Notes under the pieces: model-generated
Told to the model about the DNA's origin: nothing
Seen by the model: only the letters and a program-made list of their open reading frames with translations
Databases searched by the model: none
Source of the DNA: Coemansia sp. RSA 922
Lineage: Eukaryota > Kickxellomycota > Kickxellomycetes > Kickxellales > Kickxellaceae
Direction: 5' to 3'
Assembly: GCA_027577415.1 (NCBI GenBank)
Contig: JANBQS010000221.1
Span: 1-25,794 of the forward strand
DNA length: 25,794 bases
Program-made: the position numbers and the translations under genes
Shown here: piece by piece, positions 1 through 7,908 of the stretch
Layout of the letters: the number at the start of each line of letters is the position of its first letter
Numbering within the stretch: the first letter of the stretch is position 1

Positions 1-318
1 ATTTTTTACTCTGCTCTTGTGGGCCGGATCAAATCAATTTTTGCACACAAAATTTGTACCAAGCACAACTTTTTTTTATTATTTTTTACCTCTCTTTTTA
101 GTCGGCGGCATGTACTAATTCCTTATTATTTTTCTTGTGCCGTTAAAGCGTCCCTCGTATATATCCCTCCACCACATTCCTTTGAATACTTGCTAGAGAA
201 AGGTACGATTATCAAATAGACTGGCTCACTTGCCAAGCGCAGTAAAGCATACAAACAACTAACTGTACTCTAGTTGTATTGTTGATCTTGTAGCACGCTC
301 ACACCACACACCACCAGT
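1..318 (+). promoter_or_regulatory. Upstream region of RRP5
   Basis: AT-rich, T-tract-bearing non-coding sequence ahead of the RRP5 start codon. A TATA-like run (TATATAT) lies at 158-164, about 155 bases before the ATG at 319. The last 100 bases contain no upstream ATG, so the leader looks simple. A short open frame at 19-219 is best explained as chance in AT-rich DNA. The promoter role is inferred from position. Confidence 0.45.
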
Positions 319-3300
319 ATGGCAGGGAAGAGCGAAAATACTGCCTCCAAGGGCAAAAAATCTGCGACTAAGAGCGAGAAGCCCGCCGCTAAGAGCGAAC
401 AATCCGCCGTTAAAGCCGAAAGAGTCACTGCTAAAGACGAGAAGAAAAAGGCTCCTAAGAGTGCTGCTGTCGAAGCTGGCGACTTTCCGCGAGGTGGATC
501 CAACGGCTTGACGCCACTAGAGTTCCGCGAGGTCGCGAGGCAGGCTGAGCGCGATGTGCTGTTTTCCGATGGCGTCACTGGAGGATCCGCTGGCAAAAAG
601 AAGCGCAGGGTTGCCGACGATGGCAGCGAAAAGAAGACGCCGAAAAAGACGAAAAAGAAGGCCGCTGATAACGCCGGCGAGTCAACATCGGCAGATGTCG
701 ATGACGGATCGCTTCTTGACGACGACCGCCTATGCCCTGTGCAAGTACTGAGCTTTAAGCGCTTGACAAAGGGAGCACTGGTTCTGGGCTGTATCTCTGC
801 CATTCGCGATCTTGAGCTGCTTGTCTCGCTGCCTAATGGCCTAGTGGGTGTCGTACCTATTACATCCATATCGACAGAGCTGACTGCACTCGTCGAAAAG
901 GCGGCGGCTCATGCCGAAGAGAGTGACAAAGACAGCGATGACGATGATGAAGACAACGACGATGACAATGCAATGGATGTCGATTCAAGCGAGAATAGCG
1001 ACGACCCACTCGATCTCAAGCTGCGCTTCTTTATCGGTCAGTATGTGAAATGTGTGGTGGCCGAACTAAGCGACGCACACTCTGCTCAGACCACCAAGCA
1101 AAAGAAGGGCAAGAACTATAGCCGCATTGAGCTTACCCTGATGCCAGAGGAGATCAACGACCGCTTTGACAACGACGACATGTGCGAGGGCCTCCTCATG
1201 ACTGCCAGCGTCAAGAGCGTGGAGGACCGGGGCTACGTATTGAACACCGGCATCTCTGCCGACCGAGTCGCGGCATTCTTGCCGACAGACGATGCTCAGG
1301 CCTGGCTGGAGCGCTGGATGCCCCACGCCTCCGAGCTCCGCGTGGGCCAGCTAGTCGAAGCTGTCGTCACCAAGATTACTGATGACCGCCGCTCCCTGCG
1401 CCTGACCATCAACCCGGCTGTCGTGTCTCAGGCTGCTGCCAAGGACACGTTCAAGACCATGGCGTCGGTTCAGCCCGGCCAGTTGGTCGCTGCAACTGTA
1501 CTAAGGGTATGGGATCGCGGACTGTCGCTGCGGTTCATGGGATTCTACGACTGCTCAGCCAACTTGAGCGGCCTTGACTTGGCTGGTGCGCGCGATGGCA
1601 ACGACATCAAGAAAAAGTACGACTTGGGCGACATTGTGAACGTGCGCGTTCTCTACGTGTCTCTGACCACTGCCGCCAAGACCGTTATCGTGTCTGCACA
1701 GCCTCACGTTGTTGCTCTGCAGCCACGCCCGGCCCTTACTGGATTTGAGCTCCCGCTAGCCGCTCGCCTAGCGACCGGCAATGATTCGATCTCTGCACCT
1801 GCCGATGGTGACCTTGCTAAGCGCGCACCCACTGACGCCGGTCTGTGGCCCATTCCATATGGCACTGTGCTTGACAACTGTGTTGTGGTCAACTCCGTTG
1901 GCAACATTGGCGTTGTGCTGCAGATTCCTGGAGCCAAGTCGGTGCATGCCTTTGCCACTGCGTCCAACCTTGTCGAGGAGGGCGCTGACGTGCCTTTGCT
2001 CCAAAAGCATGCCGGTCTGTTCCACATTGGCTCTAGCCACCGCGCTCGTGTGATTGGATATGACGCCATTGACGCCGCCGTGCGTGTCTCGCTCCGGCCA
2101 TCGGTTGTGAACCAAAAGTTCTTGACCGTCAACGACGTGCTCCCTGGCATGGTAATGAGTGGTACCGTAACGCGCTTGAAGGAGAATGGTGCCGAGATTG
2201 CCATCTCCCCTACCGTGCTGGGCTTTGTGCACAAGCAGCACTTGTCGGATGCCCACCTCAAGCACCCCGAGCTGCAGTTCACGCCCGGCAAAATGGTTGC
2301 CTGCCGCGTTCTCAAGGTTGTCTACGAGAAGGGCAACGTTCTTCTGACCTGCCGCAAGAGCTTGGTCCAGTCCAAGCTGCCCGTCGTCACCGGGTTTACC
2401 GAGGCCGAAGGAGCTGTGCCGGGCGCAGTAGCTATGGCTGTTGTTGATCGTGCCGTCAACGGCGGCACTGTTGTCAACTTCTACCAGGGCGCCCGTGGGT
2501 ATATTGCTACAGCTGCAGCTGGCGCCAAGCAGCCAGAGGTCGGGCAGGCAATCAAGTGTCGCATTCTATCGACCGATCTGAGCAAGCGCCGCATCTGGGC
2601 TAGCCTGAATGTCGACTTGGACGTTCCCATGACTGAGGTACTGGAACAGGCCAAGCCCGCTAGTCGTGTCGTAGCCTACAGCACCGATGTGTCGCAGATT
2701 TCCATTGGCGACCTCGTCAGCGGTGTTGTTGTCAAGATTGCCGAGCCGCACATTACACTCCGCCTCGACGGCAGCAATCTATGTGCCTCCGTCACATTTG
2801 GCCACTTGAGCGACCAGAGGGGCACCATATTGGACAAGGCTATTGCTCGCGTCAAGCCCGGTGTGGCTCTAAAGGACCTGGTGGTTGTAAGCGTCAACGG
2901 CAATAACAACCGTGTTATAATCAGCGCCAAGCCAGCTCTGGTCAAGGCTGCTCGGGCCAACTGCATTGCACCCAGCGCTGCCCAGATCACCAAGGGCAAG
3001 ACTTTGGTGGGCTGGATCACTGGCACCACCAACTTTGGCGCCTTTGTAGCCTTCCCGGGCTCTGTTTCAGCGCTGGCCCCGCTCGACATGCTTGCCGATC
3101 GTTTTGTGTCTTCGCCCGCTGACCTGTTCTACGCCGACCAGACCGTTGTAGCATTGGTTGTCGCTGTCGAGGAGACAGAGACTGACAGGAAGATCCGAGT
3201 CTCGCTCAAGAGCTCAGCTGTCGACCTCGCCGCTACAGGCTGCATTGGCCCTGCCGAATTCCTGCTGGAGTACTTTGATGAGCTGGAGGGCCCATCGGGC

Positions 3301-6300
3301 TCTGAGCTTTTGAGTCAGATTGGCACGCAAACTCTGGTTTCTGTGAAGCAGAAGCACCCTTACGGCTTGGTTGTCTCGCCTGTCGATGGAGACAACAGCG
3401 CACTTGCTGAAACCTCTTCGGGCTTTGTTACAATCGACCAGGCCAAGGAGCGCATCGACGAATGCAAGGAAGACGTTGTAGTGGCTGCTTGTGTGCTCGA
3501 CGTCGACCCTGAAAAGGGAATTGTCGATTACTCGCTACGCAACTCGCTCGTGCCTGTGGCAGCTAGTCTTGAGGCCGCAAACAAGGCCAGCAAGGCCTCT
3601 GACAAGAAGAAGACGAGCGCTGCCCTTACGAAGGCACTGGCCGACCACGCCGACAAAACAGCGACCTGGCGCAAGTCGCTGAGCGCAGCCTGCGAGAAGA
3701 AGGCCGAGACTCAGTTGGTCGTTGAGGTCGTCAAGGAGGACTACTTGGTTCTGTCCCTGCCTATGCATGGCAACGCGGTAGCCTTTGCGATGACAAAGTC
3801 GTACAACGACCGGTCCAAGCCCTTTATGCGCTTCAAGGTCGGACAGCGTCTGAGCGGCATTCCCGTTCGCGTCGAATCCAACCGGCGCACGCTGGTCCAG
3901 CTCCAGCAGTCTGCATCTGATGCGGCTGGAGGCAGCGCCTCTGACGCCAAGGAAGGCGCCAAGCGTGCGGCGGTGCGGCCTGTCGACCCCGCGATCAACT
4001 TCTTTGAGGACTATGTCCCGGGCCTAGCCACGGTGGCAAAGGTGACTAGCATCAAGGGTGTCCAGGCCAACCTCGACTTGGCCTCCAACATCAAGGGCCG
4101 TCTGCACATTACGGAGCTGTTTGACGACGCCGCGAACATTGCCACAAAGTCATCCGGCGACGTGTTTGCCGCTGCTGGTGTCCGCGTTGGCGACAAGATC
4201 CAAGTCAAGGTCATTGGCTTGCATGATGCCAAGTTGTACAAGTTCCTGCCCATTTCGCATCGCACCTCGCCGCTCAAGACTGTAATTGACGTCACGGCTC
4301 GCCCATCGCAGCTTGCCTCGGAGTGGACCACGATTGAAAAGGGCGACAGCCGCCTGGCGTCGTGGAAGACGGTCAAACCCGGCGACCTGTTCAAGGGCTT
4401 TGTCAAGGGCGTGCAAGAGGGGAAGCTGAAGGGCAAGACTGTTGTTTTGGTTTCGTTAAATACGTCGCTTGTTGGTCACCTCCCGATATTGGCCGCTACC
4501 AGCAGCTTTGAGATAGCATCGCACCCAGCGCGCTACTTTGTCCCAGGGATGCCGATCGAGGTCCAAGTGTCTCTGGTTGACCCCAAGAGCAAGGATGTGC
4601 TTTTGGCACCACACGGGAACTTTATTGCTGGCATCGAGCGTCCCATCGCGTCTCGGAAGCAGCTAGTGCCTGGTGCCCGCATCATCTGCTCGGTGTTCAA
4701 GACTCTGCCTACGGTCATGTACACTGAAATTGATATCATTGAGGATGCGGCCGCGGCTAATGGCAAGGCGCCGCGTATTACGCGTGTGCACGGCAGCGTC
4801 GATGCCTGCCACGCCGCCGACGAGCTGAGCGCGAAGCCGTTTAGCAGCTACTCTTCGGGCAAGCTGCTGGAGGCCGTTGTGGTCTGGGTCGGTGCTAATT
4901 CTAAGGACGAGCACATCAAGGTTGGACTGTCGCTGCGGCCTTCGGTGCTCGACCCGATCAACTTCCCACCCAGCGGCGCGACTGACCCAGTCATTGCCTC
5001 GGCGGCCGATGTCAACGTAGGCCAAGTGGTACGTGGCTATATCATAAAGACGTCGGAAGTTGGGTGCTTTGTCGGTCTTGGTCGCGATGTCGTGGGACGG
5101 GCACTGATCAGCGAGCTATCTGACGAGTACATCCGAGACGTAAAGGACGCCTTCCCCTCGGGCAAACTGGTTTCGGCCGTGGTAACCGAAGTGAACCGCG
5201 AGCTGAACCGGATCTCTCTGTCTCTGCGTCCCTCGCGCATTGGCGACTTGACGAGCCCGGATGGTTCCACTAAGCGCCGACTCGACCAGATCCAGGTCGG
5301 TGAGACCCTCAAGGGTACGATTACGCGCATTGAAGAATACGGCGTGTTTATCAAGCCTGACGACTCGTTTGTGACTGGTCTGTGCTACGTGCGCGAAATT
5401 GCAGACAGCGAGACCCCAGTAGACCCCAAGGCGCTGTACGAGGTTGGTGACCGCGTACTGGCAAAGGTCCTCAGTTCCGATATCGCGAAGAATCGCCTTG
5501 CGCTTGGCCTAAAGGCATCGTACTTTGCCCATGCTAGCGACAGCGACGAGGATGAGGAGATGGAGTCTGTGGCCAGCAACGATGAGGATGAGGACGATGA
5601 CGAAGTCAGTGACGAGGACTCGGACGACAGCGCAGGCAGCGTCCAGAGCGATGATGCGGAGCCGGCTGACGAGGAGGAGGCCTTGAGCGATGAGGACGCC
5701 GAGTCCAGCGACGATGATGGCGATGATGACGATGATGAGTCAGCCAAGTCAGCTCTTGACGTTGCGGGCGGATTCCAGTGGGGCGATGAGGTTGAGGCCA
5801 GCGAACGTACAACCGTGGCCGCTGCTGGTGCTGGCTCTGAAAGCGATGCTGCCGAGGATAGCGACGAGTCGTCGGACGAGGAAGACAAGGCGCATGATGG
5901 CAAGAAGAAAAAGAAGAACGCCAAGCGCTCTCGTATGGAGCGCATCGCGCAGGACGTCACAGCCGAGCTGTCGGAGCAGGCGCCTACGCGAACCACTGAC
6001 TTTGAGCGTCTCATTGTCGGATCTCCAAACTCGTCGTTTGTGTGGCTGCAGTTTATGGCGTTCTACCTTGGCCAGTCTGAGGTCGACCAGGCACGCGCCG
6101 TCGCTGAGCGGGCGCTCAAGACAATTTCGCCTCGCGAGGAGCAAGAGAAGATGAACGTGTGGGTGGCATTGCTGAATTTGGAGCACCGCTTTGGTAGCAA
6201 GGACACTCTGGACAGCGTGCTCAAGCGCGCAATCCAGTTCATGAACCCCAAGCACACGTACTTGCAGATGGCCAAGATCTACGAGAGAGCCGACCAGTTT

Positions 6301-6819
6301 GCCGAGGCCGAAAACATGCACAAGATTGCTATCAGCAAGTTCTCTGGGTCGTGCAAGGTGTGGGTGCTGTTTGGCCTGTTCTACCTCAAGCATGGCAAGG
6401 TCGCTGAGTCGCGCGATCTTTTGGCGCGGGCGCTACAGCCGCTGCCCAAGCGCAAGCACATCAAGGCCATTACGCAGTTTGGACAGATGGAGTTTAAGCA
6501 TGGCGAGCCGGAGCGTGGGCGGACAGTGTTCGAGGGCGTGCTGGGCACCTATCCGAAGCGCGTGGACCTGTGGTCCGTGTACCTGGATATGGAAACCAAA
6601 GTGGCTAGCACTGCTGCTGCGGCTGGCTCGGTTGATGACCACTGCTGGCAGCCGGCGCGCAAGCTGTTTGAGCGCGTCACGTCGATGAAGCACTCGTCCA
6701 AGAAGATGAAGTTCTTCTTCAAGAAATGGCTGGCCTTTGAAAAGGCTCACGGCTCGGACGCCAGTGTCGAGCACGTCAAGCAGCGGGCTCTCGAGTATGT
6801 CAACTCGCTTAGCTCGTAA
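319..6819 (+). CDS. RRP5: rRNA biogenesis protein RRP5 (PDCD11 family)
   Basis: A 2166-residue protein with the RRP5/PDCD11 architecture. RRP5 is a nucleolar factor that binds pre-rRNA and is needed for 18S and 5.8S/25S rRNA maturation in the small-subunit processome and pre-60S particles. The N-terminus (about 1-120) is Lys-rich and looks nucleolar. S1-type RNA-binding repeats follow from about residue 148, where the first contains LELLVSLPNGLVGVVP, to about 1738; I count roughly 14-15 by eye. An acidic insert interrupts the first repeat (about 205-231). A long Asp/Glu/Ser-rich tract (about 1740-1861) and a Lys-rich patch then lead to C-terminal HAT/TPR-like helices (about 1890-2166, for example FVWLQFMAFYL and VWVALLNLEHRFG). 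It is longer than yeast Rrp5 (1729) and human PDCD11 (1871), mainly through loops and acidic linkers. It is intronless, and the ATG at 319 is the first in frame. Confidence 0.96.
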   Translation: MAGKSENTASKGKKSATKSEKPAAKSEQSAVKAERVTAKDEKKKAPKSAAVEAGDFPRGGSNGLTPLEFREVARQAERDVLFSDGVTGGSAGKKKRRVADDGSEKKTPKKTKKKAADNAGESTSADVDDGSLLDDDRLCPVQVLSFKRLTKGALVLGCISAIRDLELLVSLPNGLVGVVPITSISTELTALVEKAAAHAEESDKDSDDDDEDNDDDNAMDVDSSENSDDPLDLKLRFFIGQYVKCVVAELSDAHSAQTTKQKKGKNYSRIELTLMPEEINDRFDNDDMCEGLLMTASVKSVEDRGYVLNTGISADRVAAFLPTDDAQAWLERWMPHASELRVGQLVEAVVTKITDDRRSLRLTINPAVVSQAAAKDTFKTMASVQPGQLVAATVLRVWDRGLSLRFMGFYDCSANLSGLDLAGARDGNDIKKKYDLGDIVNVRVLYVSLTTAAKTVIVSAQPHVVALQPRPALTGFELPLAARLATGNDSISAPADGDLAKRAPTDAGLWPIPYGTVLDNCVVVNSVGNIGVVLQIPGAKSVHAFATASNLVEEGADVPLLQKHAGLFHIGSSHRARVIGYDAIDAAVRVSLRPSVVNQKFLTVNDVLPGMVMSGTVTRLKENGAEIAISPTVLGFVHKQHLSDAHLKHPELQFTPGKMVACRVLKVVYEKGNVLLTCRKSLVQSKLPVVTGFTEAEGAVPGAVAMAVVDRAVNGGTVVNFYQGARGYIATAAAGAKQPEVGQAIKCRILSTDLSKRRIWASLNVDLDVPMTEVLEQAKPASRVVAYSTDVSQISIGDLVSGVVVKIAEPHITLRLDGSNLCASVTFGHLSDQRGTILDKAIARVKPGVALKDLVVVSVNGNNNRVIISAKPALVKAARANCIAPSAAQITKGKTLVGWITGTTNFGAFVAFPGSVSALAPLDMLADRFVSSPADLFYADQTVVALVVAVEETETDRKIRVSLKSSAVDLAATGCIGPAEFLLEYFDELEGPSGSELLSQIGTQTLVSVKQKHPYGLVVSPVDGDNSALAETSSGFVTIDQAKERIDECKEDVVVAACVLDVDPEKGIVDYSLRNSLVPVAASLEAANKASKASDKKKTSAALTKALADHADKTATWRKSLSAACEKKAETQLVVEVVKEDYLVLSLPMHGNAVAFAMTKSYNDRSKPFMRFKVGQRLSGIPVRVESNRRTLVQLQQSASDAAGGSASDAKEGAKRAAVRPVDPAINFFEDYVPGLATVAKVTSIKGVQANLDLASNIKGRLHITELFDDAANIATKSSGDVFAAAGVRVGDKIQVKVIGLHDAKLYKFLPISHRTSPLKTVIDVTARPSQLASEWTTIEKGDSRLASWKTVKPGDLFKGFVKGVQEGKLKGKTVVLVSLNTSLVGHLPILAATSSFEIASHPARYFVPGMPIEVQVSLVDPKSKDVLLAPHGNFIAGIERPIASRKQLVPGARIICSVFKTLPTVMYTEIDIIEDAAAANGKAPRITRVHGSVDACHAADELSAKPFSSYSSGKLLEAVVVWVGANSKDEHIKVGLSLRPSVLDPINFPPSGATDPVIASAADVNVGQVVRGYIIKTSEVGCFVGLGRDVVGRALISELSDEYIRDVKDAFPSGKLVSAVVTEVNRELNRISLSLRPSRIGDLTSPDGSTKRRLDQIQVGETLKGTITRIEEYGVFIKPDDSFVTGLCYVREIADSETPVDPKALYEVGDRVLAKVLSSDIAKNRLALGLKASYFAHASDSDEDEEMESVASNDEDEDDDEVSDEDSDDSAGSVQSDDAEPADEEEALSDEDAESSDDDGDDDDDESAKSALDVAGGFQWGDEVEASERTTVAAAGAGSESDAAEDSDESSDEEDKAHDGKKKKKNAKRSRMERIAQDVTAELSEQAPTRTTDFERLIVGSPNSSFVWLQFMAFYLGQSEVDQARAVAERALKTISPREEQEKMNVWVALLNLEHRFGSKDTLDSVLKRAIQFMNPKHTYLQMAKIYERADQFAEAENMHKIAISKFSGSCKVWVLFGLFYLKHGKVAESRDLLARALQPLPKRKHIKAITQFGQMEFKHGEPERGRTVFEGVLGTYPKRVDLWSVYLDMETKVASTAAAAGSVDDHCWQPARKLFERVTSMKHSSKKMKFFFKKWLAFEKAHGSDASVEHVKQRALEYVNSLSS

Positions 6820-7301
6820 AGTTTTTTTTACTACATTTTATCTTTTTTTATTCCAATCCACACAATCAACTTTCAATAAGCACTCGCGCTTTTATTGCTT
6901 CCTTTGGCTAACTCATTTGCTTCGCTGTGTGAGTAAACCAAAGGGTCAGCTAAAAAGCCCCTTCTTTGGGTCATCCGTATGCAGTCCTGTTTTGTTATTT
7001 TTTTTTTTGCGTGGTGAGGCTTGTGGCTGGGTGCAAATATTGCAGACTCCGCCATCCAAGTAACATTTTTGGGTCCCCTGCCAACCACTTTGCTCTACTG
7101 TCACTCTCCTTTGTTTTTTTTTACCTCTACCCGCTTACTACTGCTTATCGTCTCTGTGGTTATCAGTAATACTTTGCCCATCGGCCTTCACTACCCCTCA
7201 ACATAGTCTTGGCGCTTGTTTTTTTTTTTACTATTTTTTTTTTGGGCGCGTCACGGCTCTGACAGCGCGACTGTATACATCTTTCACCCACAGAGAGCGC
7301 C
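6820..7301. other. Gene-free stretch between RRP5 and the RhoGEF locus
   Basis: Contains the RRP5 3' end, which is T-rich directly after the stop with CAATAAG near 6873 as a possible poly(A) signal. It also has long poly-T runs at about 6998-7008 and 7219-7242. Poly(dA:dT) tracts of this kind are common nucleosome-excluding promoter elements in fungi, so the right half is probably the promoter of the RhoGEF locus (inference). No coding potential was seen on either strand. Confidence 0.5.
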
Positions 7302-7491
7302 ATGCTAGCACAGCCCCGCAAGGCTAAGGGGCACGACGACCGGGCCAAGCAACGGCCGTTAGGGCTCGTTGAGGCCATATCCATGCCACTAGATCTAGCT
7401 ACAAAAGGTGCCAGCAACGTCGTCTTGGACCAGCTACAGCAACAGCGGCGGCCAGCTGTAATGTACCTTCCATCACGCAGTCCTTCGTACG
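7302..7491 (+). CDS. Candidate first coding exon of the RhoGEF gene
   Basis: An ATG at 7302 (context GCGCCATGC) opens 63 codons plus one base, with codon use like the neighbouring genes. It ends exactly at a consensus donor GTAAGT at 7492. Joining 7491 to 7853, after the acceptor CACATAG ending at 7852, restores the RhoGEF frame with no stop. It gives a Ser/Pro-rich junction (SPSYG then LPSDSCLV) that runs into the main protein. The implied intron is 361 bases, long for this locus, with a TTGAC branch-like site close to the acceptor. If real, the protein gains about 82 N-terminal residues. The alternative is that this is chance and translation starts at 7909. Confidence 0.4.
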
Positions 7492-7753
7492 GTAAGTGTC
7501 TAGCATTAGCCACATGCAATTAAGGCAGCAGCAGCAGCCCACCAGCAAGTGTGAAACAACTCTGGCGACACACAGGCTCGTCATGGCACCTGAAGATCGT
7601 CTCCTCCATCGGTTGTAATATTTTTTTGGGACCTATTTTCGGGGTCCACTAGACGCAAATCCTCAGTGTCGACTACCATTTCCTCCCTCCCTGCGCTTCT
7701 CACTCTTGCTTCTTGTTTCGCTAAATATTTTCTCTATATCTATACTTCCGAAT

Positions 7754-7774
7754 TGTGTGTGTGTGTTTGTGTGT
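7754..7774. repeat. TG dinucleotide microsatellite
   Basis: An imperfect run of TG/GT dinucleotides, interrupted once by TTT, about 135 bases upstream of the RhoGEF ATG. It is a simple repeat with no evident function beyond possible length polymorphism. Confidence 0.85.
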
Positions 7775-7803
7775 ACGCTACTCTTTATCTGCCACCGGCC
7801 GCC

Positions 7804-7842
7804 ATGGTGCTTTGCTCTGCCATCTGCATCGATTGTCGTTGA
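7804..7842 (+). promoter_or_regulatory. Upstream ORF (12 codons) with ideal Kozak context
   Basis: An ATG at 7804 sits in GCCGCCATGG, a textbook strong initiation context. It encodes 12 residues and ends at TGA 7840-7842. It is in the same frame as the RhoGEF CDS, which begins 66 bases after this stop at an ATG with weaker context (GCAAATGC). If transcription starts upstream of it, it should repress translation of the GEF. If the 361-base intron is real, the uORF is spliced out. Confidence 0.4.
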
Positions 7843-7908
7843 CACCACATAGGCCTACCGAGCGACAGCTGCCTTGTGAGCAGTAGTGGCCCTGCAGCCA
7901 TCCAGCAA

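Larger units (their letters stand above)
7492..7908 (+). other. 5' leader or intron upstream of the RhoGEF ATG
   Basis: This stretch is either the intron 7492-7852 plus 56 coding bases, or the promoter and leader of a gene starting at 7909. It holds pyrimidine-rich sequence (about 7675-7740), a TG microsatellite and a small upstream ORF with an ideal start context. The RhoGEF frame is open back to a TGA at 7840-7842 but has no ATG before 7909; the in-frame codon at 7876 is GTG, an unlikely start in a nuclear fungal gene. Confidence 0.5.

Noticed and set aside
5385..6393. Long minus-strand open frames opposite the RRP5 C-terminal region
   Set aside because: They are Ser/Leu/Arg-rich mirror translations of the acidic Asp/Glu/Ser tract and the HAT region, which are well supported on the plus strand.
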